From: an uncultured Lachnospiraceae bacterium | Lineage (GTDB): Bacteria; Bacillota; Clostridia; Lachnospirales; Lachnospiraceae | Direction of reading: 5' to 3' | Assembly (NCBI GenBank): GCA_944383265.1 | Contig: CALWOX010000004.1 | Span: 62,001 to 126,000, forward strand | DNA: 64,000 nucleotides | Shown here: positions 9,491 to 18,800 of the stretch, in pieces | Layout of the letters: each line of letters opens with the position of its first letter | Position numbering within the stretch: position 1 is the first letter of the stretch | Translations under genes and position numbers: made by a program | Notes under the pieces: generated by a model | Seen by the model: only the letters and a program-made list of their open reading frames with translations | Database searches by the model: none | Told to the model about the DNA's origin: nothing

Positions 9491-10021
9491 ATGAGTGAAA
9501 AGAGAATAGAGGATTATGTGAGGACTATCCCCGACTTTCCCGAGAAGGGAGTTATGTTCAGAGATATAACCACGATCCTCGGAGATCCCGACGGACTTAA
9601 GCTGACGATAGACAAGCTTTGCGAGAGTCTTGAGGGAACGGACTTTGATGTTATAGTAGGCCTTGAGTCAAGGGGCTTCATGTTCGGAGTTCCTATGGCC
9701 TACAAGATGCATAAATCCTTCGTGCCTGTGAGAAAAAAAGGAAAGCTCCCCGCCGCAACAATATCGAAAAAGTATGATCTTGAGTACGGCGAGGCAGAGA
9801 TAGAGATACATAAGGACGCCATAAAGCCCGGACAGAAGGTGGTGCTTGTGGATGACCTTATAGCTACAGGAGGAACCATGGAGGCCGCCTGTCAGCTGGT
9901 AGAGGAGCTCGGAGGAGAGATAGTAAAGCTTTGCTTTGTCATGGAGCTCGCAGGACTTTGCGGAAGAGAGAAGCTCAAAAAATATGATATTGAATCCTTG
10001 GTGGTATATCCCGGGAAATAA
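9491..10021 (+). CDS. apt: adenine phosphoribosyltransferase
   Basis: 176 residues. MSEKRIEDYVRTIPDFPEKG and VMFRDITTILGD are characteristic of APRT. The PRPP-binding loop is VVLVDDLIATGGTM (about 114-127) and GLESRGFMFG is the other conserved loop. It salvages adenine to AMP using PRPP. ATG 9491 is preferred to the upstream GTG at 9482 because AGAGGTGG ends 5 nt before the ATG and overlaps the GTG. A strong terminator follows, lying inside the 3' end of the opposing gre gene. Confidence 0.95.
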   Translation: MSEKRIEDYVRTIPDFPEKGVMFRDITTILGDPDGLKLTIDKLCESLEGTDFDVIVGLESRGFMFGVPMAYKMHKSFVPVRKKGKLPAATISKKYDLEYGEAEIEIHKDAIKPGQKVVLVDDLIATGGTMEAACQLVEELGGEIVKLCFVMELAGLCGREKLKKYDIESLVVYPGK

Positions 10022-10024
10022 TGA

Positions 10025-10528
10025 TTAAAACTGTTTAATCTTATCATCTTCACTTTCACCCGTCTTATCAAGGCGGGTGATTTTTACATAGTAGGAGACC
10101 TCGGGGCTTACCTTTACCTCGACTCTGTCGCCTACCTTGTGCTTAAGGAGCGCCTTTCCGAGAGGGGATTCGTTTGATATGAGGCCTTTTAAGGAATTTC
10201 CTCTTATGGATGTCACTATTCTATAGGTCTCAGTGCAGTCATCGTCCTCAAAATAAACGTCCACAGTATTGTTGAGGCCCACCTCGTCGTCCTTTGACTC
10301 ATCGGAGATCACCTCCGCAAATCTGAGCATCTTCTCCAGATAGCGAATCCTTGAATTATTTTGATTGTTTGCCCTTTTTGCCGCGTAATACTCGAAATTT
10401 TCCGACAAGTCACCCTGGGCCCTTGCGGCCTTCAGCTCCTTTAATATCTGCGGCCTTTCCACAAGCTTTCTGTGGTTTATCTCATCGGTGATCCTTTTTA
10501 CATCACCCTCTGTAAGCTGTTCACCCAT
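10025..10528 (-). CDS. GreA/GreB-family transcription elongation factor
   Basis: 167 residues with the two Gre parts. The N-terminal coiled coil (about 1-80) carries the acidic tip QGDLSENFEY that reaches the RNA polymerase active site to stimulate transcript cleavage. The C-terminal FKBP-like domain includes ISNESPLGKALLKHKVGDRV. It differs from the canonical greA at 37578-38063, for example in FEYYAAKRANNQNN at the tip helix, so it is a paralogue. The gene is monocistronic with its own promoter and ends 3 nt from the apt stop. Its last codons double as the apt terminator on the other strand. Confidence 0.88.
   Translation of the reverse strand: MGEQLTEGDVKRITDEINHRKLVERPQILKELKAARAQGDLSENFEYYAAKRANNQNNSRIRYLEKMLRFAEVISDESKDDEVGLNNTVDVYFEDDDCTETYRIVTSIRGNSLKGLISNESPLGKALLKHKVGDRVEVKVSPEVSYYVKITRLDKTGESEDDKIKQF
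10056..10085 (+). terminator. apt terminator embedded in the opposing gre coding region
   Basis: CACCCGTCTT (10057-10066) pairs with AAGGCGGGTG (10070-10079): a 10-bp stem with one G-T pair and a 3-nt loop, followed by T5. It lies fully within the last codons of the minus-strand gre gene. Confidence 0.8.
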
Positions 10529-10626
10529 TTTTAATATCTCCTGTAGTTTTTTACGTCAAATTATAATGTGAGGTCATTTCCTGCATTTAATCAGGCGTAG
10601 TTTTTGATCAATATCTTTAATTAAAT

Positions 10627-10655
10627 ATAATAGTAGCTTTCACATGATTTTTCAA
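10627..10655 (-). promoter_or_regulatory. promoter of gre paralogue
   Basis: Minus strand: TTGAAA (10650-10655), a 17-nt spacer and TATTAT (10627-10632), about 100 nt upstream of the start codon. Confidence 0.6.
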
Positions 10656-10688
10656 CTTAAAGTATTTAAAGTAAGAGAAAAATAAGAC

Positions 10689-10717
10689 TTGTGTTATATA
10701 GTATATAGGCTTATAAT
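10689..10717 (+). promoter_or_regulatory. promoter of brnQ
   Basis: TTGTGT (10689-10694), a 17-nt spacer and TATAAT (10712-10717). The leader to the brnQ ATG is about 100 nt. No T-box motif was seen in it. Confidence 0.65.
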
Positions 10718-10821
10718 TTTTTCAAATTGTCTGTTAAAGAAGAAGCTTGAATTTTGCCCCAAATTATAAATTCAGGTTTTGAGACAGATAAAATAAAAGA
10801 ATAAAAAGCAGGAGACAGACT

Positions 10822-12012
10822 ATGAAAAGATTAGACACAAAAAATATGCTCCTTATAGGTATAACCTTGTTTTCGATGTTTTTCGGAGCGGGAAATCTGA
10901 TATTCCCTCCGTTTCTCGGGTATGAGGCCGGGACAAATGTGCTTCCCGCCTTTATAGGATTTGTGATAACAGCGGTAGTATTTCCTGTTTTGGGAGTTGC
11001 GGCCGCCGCTTGGGTGGGAGGCATAGACAAGCTCTGTGAAAAAGTGCATCCTCTCTTCGGAAAGATTTTTACCTTGGTCATATATATATGCATAGGGCCT
11101 CTCCTTGCCATTCCGAGGACCGCGGGAACCTCCTACGCTATGTTCGGATTTATAACCGACAAGGCGGGAGAGAGCAGTGTCTTTGGCATGCCTGTTCAGC
11201 TTCTTATAAGCATCGCTTTTTCGGCGCTGTTTTTTGCGGGAGCCGGTATCCTTGCGAGAGATCCCTCAAAGCTTAAGGATATCCTCGGAAAGAGAATGAC
11301 CCCCATACTCTTGATATTGATAGCCGCTATGTTTGTCGCAAGCCTTTTTCACCCGGAGCTTACATCGGGAGTCCCTTCTGAAAAGTATGCCTCAAATGCT
11401 GTTATGGCGGGCTTTGTGGACGGCTATCAGACTATGGATACTCTGGCTGCCATGGTATTCGGAATAGTAATAGCCCTTAATATAAGGGCTCTTGGAGTCA
11501 CCGAGGGAAAAGACGTTGCTATGATAACCATAAAGTCAGGGATAATTGCAGGAGTTGTACTTGCCCTTATATACGGAGTCCTTGCCTTCATGGGAGCCGA
11601 CAGCGGCAATATAGTCAGCGAGGCGGGAAACGGTACAGCCATACTTACGGCGCTCTGCGGAGTATTTTTCGGAAGGCTCGGACATGTTGTGCTTGCCGCA
11701 ATATTTTTCCTTGCCTGCTTTAATGTATGCGTAGGACTTCTTGCAAGCTGCTCCGAATACTTTTCTCAGAATTTTAAATTTTTGAGCTTCAACAAATGGC
11801 TTATAGTTTTTACTGTATGGAGCTTCCTTATTTCTATAATGGGATTAGATGCCATAATAAGCTTTTCGGCACCTGTATTGAGCCTTATATATCCTGCGGC
11901 CCTTGTTATAATAGTCCTTAACCTTATCCCTGTGGGATTTATTCAAACAAAGGCGTTCTTCAGGACAGCTGTGGCTGTGGCATTTATCTATGGCATATAT
12001 ACAGTACTATAA
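10822..12012 (+). CDS. brnQ: branched-chain amino acid:cation symporter BrnQ
   Basis: 396 residues, about 12 hydrophobic segments. The N-terminus (LLIGITLFSMFFGAGNLIFP) is diagnostic of the LIVCS/BrnQ family, which imports Leu, Ile and Val with Na+ or H+. The protein is somewhat shorter than the usual 430-450 residues and ends right after the last membrane helix. Start: GCAGGAGACAGACT before ATG. The gene stands alone, with its own promoter and a clear terminator. Confidence 0.92.
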   Translation: MKRLDTKNMLLIGITLFSMFFGAGNLIFPPFLGYEAGTNVLPAFIGFVITAVVFPVLGVAAAAWVGGIDKLCEKVHPLFGKIFTLVIYICIGPLLAIPRTAGTSYAMFGFITDKAGESSVFGMPVQLLISIAFSALFFAGAGILARDPSKLKDILGKRMTPILLILIAAMFVASLFHPELTSGVPSEKYASNAVMAGFVDGYQTMDTLAAMVFGIVIALNIRALGVTEGKDVAMITIKSGIIAGVVLALIYGVLAFMGADSGNIVSEAGNGTAILTALCGVFFGRLGHVVLAAIFFLACFNVCVGLLASCSEYFSQNFKFLSFNKWLIVFTVWSFLISIMGLDAIISFSAPVLSLIYPAALVIIVLNLIPVGFIQTKAFFRTAVAVAFIYGIYTVL

Positions 12013-12040
12013 AGTATAATAAAAATTTGTTTTTTTAGTC

Positions 12041-12076
12041 ATAAGTGCGCTTGCATATGCAGGCGCACTTATTTAT
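12041..12076 (+). terminator. intrinsic terminator after brnQ
   Basis: ATAAGTGCGC (12041-12050) pairs with GCGCACTTAT (12063-12072), a 10-bp perfect stem followed by a T-rich stretch. The loop itself contains the palindrome TGCATATGCA. Confidence 0.8.
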
Positions 12077-12153
12077 AATTGATAAGTGTTTTACAGAAAA
12101 TTACCGAAAAAATGATATTTTATTAACATATTTTACGATAAGAGGGAAATGAT

Positions 12154-13548
12154 ATGGAAAACGCCGAGTCAAAGAAAAAGGATTCCTACAGCATAGACAT
12201 GCTGAACGGAGCTTTGCTGCCGAAGATACTTCTGTTTTGTATACCCCTTGCTTTGTCGGGTATACTGCAGCTTCTTTTTAATGCAGCGGACATAATAGTT
12301 TTGGGAAGGTTTGTGGGACCTGACGCCCTTGCCGCTGTGGGAGCCACCTCGCAGCTTATAAATCTCCTTGTAAATATCTTTATAGGACTTTCCGTAGGTG
12401 TCAATGTACAGGTTGCAAGATACTATGCTCAGGGAAGACACAGAGATGTAAATCAGGTGGTGGAGACGGCTATAGCCACATCACTTTCCTTCGGAACGGT
12501 ATTTATACTCATAGGCTTTTTGATATCGGCGCCCGTGCTTGAGCTTATGGGCACGCCTTCCGAGGTAATATCCATGTCTGTACTTTATATAAGGATATAC
12601 TTTTTGGGATTACCCGCAATAGTCAGCTACAACTTCGGGGCTGCTATATTAAGGGCCATAGGAGACACGAAAAGACCTCTTTACTTCCTCATGGTTGCAG
12701 GTGTTGTAAACGTATTTTTGAATCTTTTCTTTGTTATCGTCTGCGGCCTCGGGGTCAGCGGAGTTGCCATAGCAACAACCATATCGAACTGCATTTCAGC
12801 CATCTTGGTAATAAGGACGCTTACAAAGGAAGAGGGTGCCTTGAGGCTTGACCTTAAGAAGCTTAAGATCAACAAGATAAAGTTTTTGAGGATACTGAAG
12901 ATAGGATTTCCCGCAGGACTTCAGGGCGGAATATTTTCAATATCGAATGTACTTATACAGTCCTCTGTAAACTCTTTCGGATATATAGTAATGGCGGGAA
13001 GCACAGCCTCCGCAAACCTTGAGGGCTTCGTGTATAATGCTATGAACTCCGTATATCAGGCGAACCTCAGCTTTACGAGCCAAAATATAGGTGCCGGAAA
13101 ATATTCAAGGATAAACAGAATACTTATCACCTGCCTTTTTGTTGTATTCCTTATAGGAGGAATAATGGGTGGGCTCTTTTATCTCTTCGGGCCTCAGCTC
13201 CTAAGTATATATTCAGATGACGCAGACGTAATAAAAGCGGGAATGGTCAGGATGACATATATAACTCTGGTATATTTCCTCTGCGGATTCATGGATGTGT
13301 TTGTGGGATCCCTTAGAGGAATGGGCTATGCCGTGGTTCCCATGATAGTATCGCTTTTGGGAGCCTGCGCCTTCAGAGTATTATGGATATTTACAGTATT
13401 TGCGGCGGATCATACTATGGAGACACTGTTTATATCCTACCCGATCTCATGGATACTTACAGCTTTTGTGCATTTCCTGTGCTTTAAGCGCATAAGGGCA
13501 AAATTTCCCAAAGAGGATGAGCTTAGAGGCATAGCGGCCAAGGCATAA
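12154..13548 (+). CDS. MATE family multidrug/cation antiporter
   Basis: 464 residues with 12 predicted membrane helices in two homologous halves (MatE domains, about 25-190 and 250-420). Typical motifs are LFNAADIIVLGRFVGPDALAA in helix 1-2 and NIGAGKYSRI in the second half. MATE proteins expel organic cations or metabolites in exchange for Na+ or H+; the substrate cannot be told. AGAGGGAAAT precedes the ATG. It is flanked by terminator-bounded genes; pncB starts 57 nt downstream. Confidence 0.92.
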   Translation: MENAESKKKDSYSIDMLNGALLPKILLFCIPLALSGILQLLFNAADIIVLGRFVGPDALAAVGATSQLINLLVNIFIGLSVGVNVQVARYYAQGRHRDVNQVVETAIATSLSFGTVFILIGFLISAPVLELMGTPSEVISMSVLYIRIYFLGLPAIVSYNFGAAILRAIGDTKRPLYFLMVAGVVNVFLNLFFVIVCGLGVSGVAIATTISNCISAILVIRTLTKEEGALRLDLKKLKINKIKFLRILKIGFPAGLQGGIFSISNVLIQSSVNSFGYIVMAGSTASANLEGFVYNAMNSVYQANLSFTSQNIGAGKYSRINRILITCLFVVFLIGGIMGGLFYLFGPQLLSIYSDDADVIKAGMVRMTYITLVYFLCGFMDVFVGSLRGMGYAVVPMIVSLLGACAFRVLWIFTVFAADHTMETLFISYPISWILTAFVHFLCFKRIRAKFPKEDELRGIAAKA

Positions 13549-13605
13549 GACAATTATTTCAACCGGATTTTCCAAGTTTCAGCTTCACAGTAGGAGGAAA
13601 GACAG

Positions 13606-15075
13606 ATGGATGCAAAAAGGAACCTGACGTTACTTACAGATCTCTACGAGCTTACGATGATGCAGGGATATTTCAGAGAGAAGGAGGCCAACGAGGAGGT
13701 CATATTTGACGCTTTTTTCAGAAAGAACCCCGACGGCAACGGATTTTCCATAAGCTGCGGCCTTGAGCAGGTCATAGAGTATCTTGAAAATCTTCATTTT
13801 GAGAAAGAGGATATCGAATACCTCCGCTCTTTGAATATGTTTGACGAGGACTTCCTTGAATACTTGAGCGGATTCAAGTTTACAGGTGATGTGTATGCTA
13901 TACCTGAGGGAAAGGTGATGTTTCCCAGAGAGCCTGTTGTGAAGATAAAGGCCCCCGCAATGCAGGCTCAGCTGGTGGAAACAGCCATACTTAATATAAT
14001 AAATCATCAGTCCCTTATCGCCACCAAGGCCTACAGGGTGGTACATGCGGCCCAGGGAGACGGAGTTATGGAATTCGGGTTAAGGAGAGCTCAGGGCCCG
14101 GACGCGGGAATATACGGCGCAAGGGCCGCTGTAATAGCAGGCTGCGTCGGAACCTCAAATGTATTAGCCGGAAAAATGTTTGATATACCTGTAATGGGTA
14201 CTCATGCTCACAGCTGGATAATGTCATTCCCTGATGAGCTGACAGCCTTCAGGACCTATGCAAAGCTTTACCCTGACGCCTGCATACTTCTTGTGGATAC
14301 CTATGATACCCTTAAATCAGGTATACCGAACGCCATAAAGGTGTTTAAGGAAATGAGGGAGCAGGGCATAAAATCAAAGAAATACGGAATAAGGCTTGAC
14401 TCCGGTGACCTTGCATACCTTTCAAAGAAGGCTAAAAAGATGCTTGATGCCGAGGGCTTTACGGACGCTGTTATATCAGCTTCCAATGACCTTGACGAGA
14501 ATCTTATATCCTCATTAAAGCTTCAGGGAGCAACCATCAATTCATGGGGCGTGGGAACAAATCTCATAACCTCAAAGGATTGCCCTTCTTTTGGCGGAGT
14601 ATATAAGCTTGCCGCCATAAAGGATCAAAAGACGGGAGAGTACATTCCGAAGATAAAGATATCCGAGAATGTGGAAAAGATCACAAACCCCGGAGACAAG
14701 ACCATATACAGGATATATATGAAGGACACGGGAAAGATAGAGGCCGACCTTATTGCTCTCACCTCTGAAAAGTATGATGAGAATAAGGACCTTCTGATAT
14801 TTGACCCTGTGGAGACATGGAAAAAGACCCTCCTTAAGGCAGGCACCTACAGGATAGAGGAGCTTATGGTAAAGGTGTTTGACAAGGGAAAATGTATATA
14901 TCACAGCCCCTCGGCTATGGAGCTTCAAAAAATATGCAGAGAGGATCTTGATACTCTATGGGAGGAATCGAAGAGACTTGTAAATCCTCATGAGGTGCAT
15001 GTGGATCTTTCAAAGCCCCTTTGGGACAAGAAACAGGAGTTGCTGGATGAATACCATAAGGTCAACGCATATTAG
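13606..15075 (+). CDS. pncB: nicotinate phosphoribosyltransferase
   Basis: 489 residues. NLTLLTDLYELTMMQGYF at the start, EFGLRRAQGPD and MGTHAHSWIMSF (the His that is autophosphorylated in the family), and IRLDSGDL all match NAPRTase of the longer Gram-positive type. It condenses nicotinate with PRPP, using ATP, to form nicotinate mononucleotide: the first step of the Preiss-Handler NAD salvage route. GTAGGAGG lies 9 nt before the ATG. Its 3' end overlaps the next gene by 29 nt, indicating translational coupling. Confidence 0.95.
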   Translation: MDAKRNLTLLTDLYELTMMQGYFREKEANEEVIFDAFFRKNPDGNGFSISCGLEQVIEYLENLHFEKEDIEYLRSLNMFDEDFLEYLSGFKFTGDVYAIPEGKVMFPREPVVKIKAPAMQAQLVETAILNIINHQSLIATKAYRVVHAAQGDGVMEFGLRRAQGPDAGIYGARAAVIAGCVGTSNVLAGKMFDIPVMGTHAHSWIMSFPDELTAFRTYAKLYPDACILLVDTYDTLKSGIPNAIKVFKEMREQGIKSKKYGIRLDSGDLAYLSKKAKKMLDAEGFTDAVISASNDLDENLISSLKLQGATINSWGVGTNLITSKDCPSFGGVYKLAAIKDQKTGEYIPKIKISENVEKITNPGDKTIYRIYMKDTGKIEADLIALTSEKYDENKDLLIFDPVETWKKTLLKAGTYRIEELMVKVFDKGKCIYHSPSAMELQKICREDLDTLWEESKRLVNPHEVHVDLSKPLWDKKQELLDEYHKVNAY

Positions 15076-15646
15076 AGAGCAGATAGCATCATATGATCCG
15101 TTTAATGAGCAGGAGGAGAGAGACAAGGAAATGATACTCGGATTTATGGACAGCCACGAAGACGTGTTTTTAAGAAGTTGCCTTGCCGCACATATGACAG
15201 CATCCGCATGGGTGACTGACAGCAAGAGAGAAAATATCCTCATGGCCTACCATAATATCTACAACTCCTGGGCATGGCTCGGCGGTCACGCGGACGGCGA
15301 GGAGGACCTTGCGTCAGTGGCTGTGAGAGAGGTGATGGAGGAGAGCGGAATCAAAAATGTAAGGCTCCTTTCCGATGACATTTTTTCACTGGAGTCATTG
15401 ACAGTTGACGGACATATAAAGAAGGGAAGATACGTTTCGTCCCACCTTCATCTTAACGTCACTTATCTCATAGAGGCGGATGAGACAGAGTCCTTAAGGA
15501 TAAAGAAGAATGAAAACAGCGCCGTGGCATGGATAAGCTTAAATGAAGTGACCTCAAGATCATCGGAAGCTTGGTTTAACAAACACATATATAATAAGCT
15601 TAACGAGAAGCTCCTCATATGGAAGCGAGAGGGACTGATTAATTAA
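15047..15646 (+). CDS. Nudix hydrolase overlapping pncB
   Basis: 199 residues. The Nudix box is textbook: GHADGEEDLASVAVREVMEE followed by SGI. N-terminal YDPFNEQEERDKEMIL and SAWVTDSKRENILMAYHNIY fit the clostridial 'NUDIX hydrolase next to metabolic genes' group, but the substrate is unknown. The frame is open upstream to 14990, but ATG 15047 is chosen because AGGAG (15034-15038) lies 8 nt before it and the family homology begins just after. It overlaps the last 29 nt of pncB in another frame, so a role near NAD salvage is plausible (inference). A hairpin follows the stop. Confidence 0.85.
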   Translation: MNTIRSTHIREQIASYDPFNEQEERDKEMILGFMDSHEDVFLRSCLAAHMTASAWVTDSKRENILMAYHNIYNSWAWLGGHADGEEDLASVAVREVMEESGIKNVRLLSDDIFSLESLTVDGHIKKGRYVSSHLHLNVTYLIEADETESLRIKKNENSAVAWISLNEVTSRSSEAWFNKHIYNKLNEKLLIWKREGLIN

Positions 15647-15677
15647 ATAAATATAATATTATAAAATAATATCAATG

Positions 15678-15722
15678 TAAGGTCTTTATGCCGGAAAGGT
15701 ATGGAGGCCTTATATAGTTTTT
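15678..15722 (+). terminator. probable terminator of pncB-Nudix operon
   Basis: TAAGGTC (15678-15684) pairs with GGCCTTA (15706-15712), with one G-T pair. An inner ATGCC/GGTAT stem lies in the loop, and T5 follows after a short gap. Confidence 0.6.
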
Positions 15723-15724
15723 GC

Positions 15725-15753
15725 TTGCAAAACATCACCTGCCGCCTTATACT
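15725..15753 (+). promoter_or_regulatory. promoter of ileS
   Basis: TTGCAA (15725-15730), a 17-nt spacer and TATACT (15748-15753). The leader is only about 65 nt. No T-box element (no AGGGTGG-type stretch) was found, unlike many Firmicute ileS genes. Confidence 0.65.
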
Positions 15754-15824
15754 GTAACTTGACGCGCATATGAGAACAATATGTCGACGTGAGAAATATA
15801 CCATCTTTCAGAGGAGGAATGAAA

Positions 15825-18800
15825 ATGGCAAGATATCAGAAAGTAACCACTTCGATGAATTTCGTCGACCGCGAGAGAGAAGTGGAAAAGTTTTGGAAGG
15901 ACAACGATATTTTCGAGAAGTCAATAAAAGAGCATGAGGGTGATCCTTCGTATGTTTTTTATGACGGACCGCCTACCGCAAACGGAAAGCCCCATATAGG
16001 GCACGTGCTCACAAGATGTATAAAGGATCTTATCCCCAGATATCAGACCATGAAGGGACATATGGTTCCCCGTAAGGCCGGATGGGATACCCACGGACTC
16101 CCTGTCGAGCTTGAAGTGGAGAAGGAGATAGGCATAAACGGAAAGGATCAGATCGAATCCTACGGCATAGCTCCCTTCATCGAGAAGTGTAAGGAAAATG
16201 TTTGGAAATACAAGACCATGTGGGAGGATTTCTCCTTTACAGTAGGCTTCTGGGCCGATATGGAGAATCCCTATGTGACCTACTACAATGATTATATTGA
16301 GTCGGAGTTTTGGGCTCTTAAGGAGATCTGGAAGAAGGGCCTTCTCTACAAGGGCTTTAAGATAGTTCCCTATTGCCCCCGCTGCGGAACCCCTCTTTCA
16401 TCTCACGAGGTGGCTCAGGGCTATAAGGATGTAAAGGAGCGCTCCGCTATAGTAAGGTTTAAGGTAAAGGACGAGGACGCATACATACTTGCATGGACCA
16501 CAACACCTTGGACACTTCCCTCAAACCTTGCACTCTGCGTTAATCCTGACGAGACATATGTAAAGGTCAAGTCGGGAGCCGACGGAAAGACCTACTACAT
16601 TGCAAAGGCCCTTATGAGAAAGGTGCTCGGAGAGGAGACTGAGCTTGAGGTCCTTGAGGAAATGCCGGGAAAGGCTCTCGAGTTTAAGGAGTATGAGCCC
16701 CTTTACGCTACTTCCGCACAGATAGCTGAAAAGCAGCACAAGAAGGCTCACTATGTGGTATGTGACAACTATGTATCTATGGATGACGGTACCGGTATAG
16801 TCCATATCGCTCCCGCCTTCGGTGAGGATGATGCGAATGTTGGGCGCCGTTACGACCTTCCCTTCGTACAGCTTGTTGACGAGAAGGGAAACATGACAGG
16901 TGACGACAGATGGAACGGAGTCTTCGTAAAGAAGGCCGACCCCATGATACTTAAGGATCTGGATGAGAGAGGACTCCTCTTTGACGCTCCCAAGTTCGAG
17001 CACAGCTACCCTCACTGCTGGAGATGCGGAACACCCCTTCTCTACTATGCAAGAGAGTCTTGGTACATAAAGATGAGCGCCGTCAGAGACGACCTCATAA
17101 GAAATAACAATACTATAAACTGGATACCTCAGTCCATAGGAAAGGGACGCTTCGGAGACTGGCTTGAAAATGTTCAGGACTGGGCGCTTTCAAGGAACCG
17201 TTACTGGGGAACTCCTCTTCCTATTTGGGAGTGTGAGTGCGGAAACCGCGAGTGCATAGGCTCGAGAGAGGAACTCAAAAAGATGAGCCCCAATTACAAC
17301 AGCGTGCTCGCAAAGCTTAAGGCCGAGGGAGACAAGGGCTATGAAGGGGACAATATAGAGCTTCACAGACCTTATATAGACATGATCGAGATAACCTGTC
17401 CCAAGTGCGGAAAGCCTATGAAGAGAGTGCCTGAGGTCATTGACTGCTGGTTTGACTCGGGAGCTATGCCCTACGCACAGCATCATTATCCCTTTGAAAA
17501 CAAGGAGCTTTTTGAGAAGGAATTCCCCGCTCAGTTCATATCTGAGGCGGTTGACCAGACAAGAGGATGGTTCTATTCACTCCTTGCGGAAAGTACGCTT
17601 CTCTTTAACAAGGCTCCCTATGAGAATGTTATTGTTTTGGGACATGTTCAGGATGAAAACGGACAGAAGATGTCAAAGTCAAAGGGAAATGCTGTTGATC
17701 CCGTGGCGGCTCTTAATGAGTTCGGAGCAGACGCCATAAGATGGTATTTCTATACCAACTCAGCGCCCTGGCTTCCAAACAGGTTCTACGGAAAGGCGGT
17801 TACCGAAGGCCAGAGAAAGTTCCTCGGAACCCTTTGGAACACCTACGCATTCTACATACTTTATGCGAATATAGACGATTTTGATCCGACTCAGTACAGC
17901 CTTGACTATTCAAAGCTTTCTGTAATGGACAAGTGGCTCTTATCAAAGATGAATTCCATGATAAAGGCTGTTGACACAAATATGTCGGCATACAAGATCC
18001 CCGAGGCATGCAGCGCTCTTGAGGAGTTTGTGGATGACATGTCCAACTGGTATGTAAGAAGAAGCCGTGAGAGATTCTGGGCAAAGGGAATGGAGCAGGA
18101 TAAGATAAATGCTTACATGACTCTTTATACAGCTCTCTACAATACAGCCCTCTGTGCGGCACCCTTCATACCGTTCATGACAGAGCAGATATATCAGAAC
18201 ATGGTAAGAAGCGTGGATAAGGACGCAAAGGAATCCGTACATCTGTGCTCCTTCCCTGTGGCCGATGAGGCTCAGACAGACAATGAGCTTGAGCGTGACA
18301 TGGATGAGGTACTTGACGTGGTTATCCTCGGACGTGCCGCAAGAAACGCGTCAGGGCTTAAGAACCGTCAGCCCATAGCAAAGATGTATGTGAAGGCTCA
18401 GAACACTCTTTCCGACTATTATGTCGAGATAATAGAGGACGAGCTCAATGTCAAGGAGGTAATATTCTCCGACGATGTGAGAGAATTCACAGCTTACACA
18501 TTCAAGCCTCAGTTAAAGACTGTAGGTCCCAAGTACGGAAAGAACCTTAATGCCATAAAGGCATATCTCTCCGAGATAGACGGAAACAAGGCTATGGATG
18601 ACCTTAACAGGGACGGATGCATTAAATTTACCGTATCCGGCAATGTGGAGGTTGAACTCACAAAGGATGACCTTCTCATAGATGTATCGCAGAAGGACGG
18701 ATATGTTACCGAGGAGGACAATAAGACCACAGTTGTGCTTGACACAAATCTTACTCCTGAGCTCATAAATGAGGGCTTCATGCGTGAGATAATCTCAAAG

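Noticed and set aside
10025-10528. Pseudogene of greA
   Set aside because: Both Gre domains are intact with a promoter; it is a divergent paralogue.
15647-15824. T-box riboswitch in front of ileS, or in front of brnQ (10529-10821)
   Set aside because: Both leaders are short or AT-rich and lack the AGGGTGG-type antiterminator bulge and a matching terminator before the gene. Ordinary promoters with 17-nt spacers explain them.
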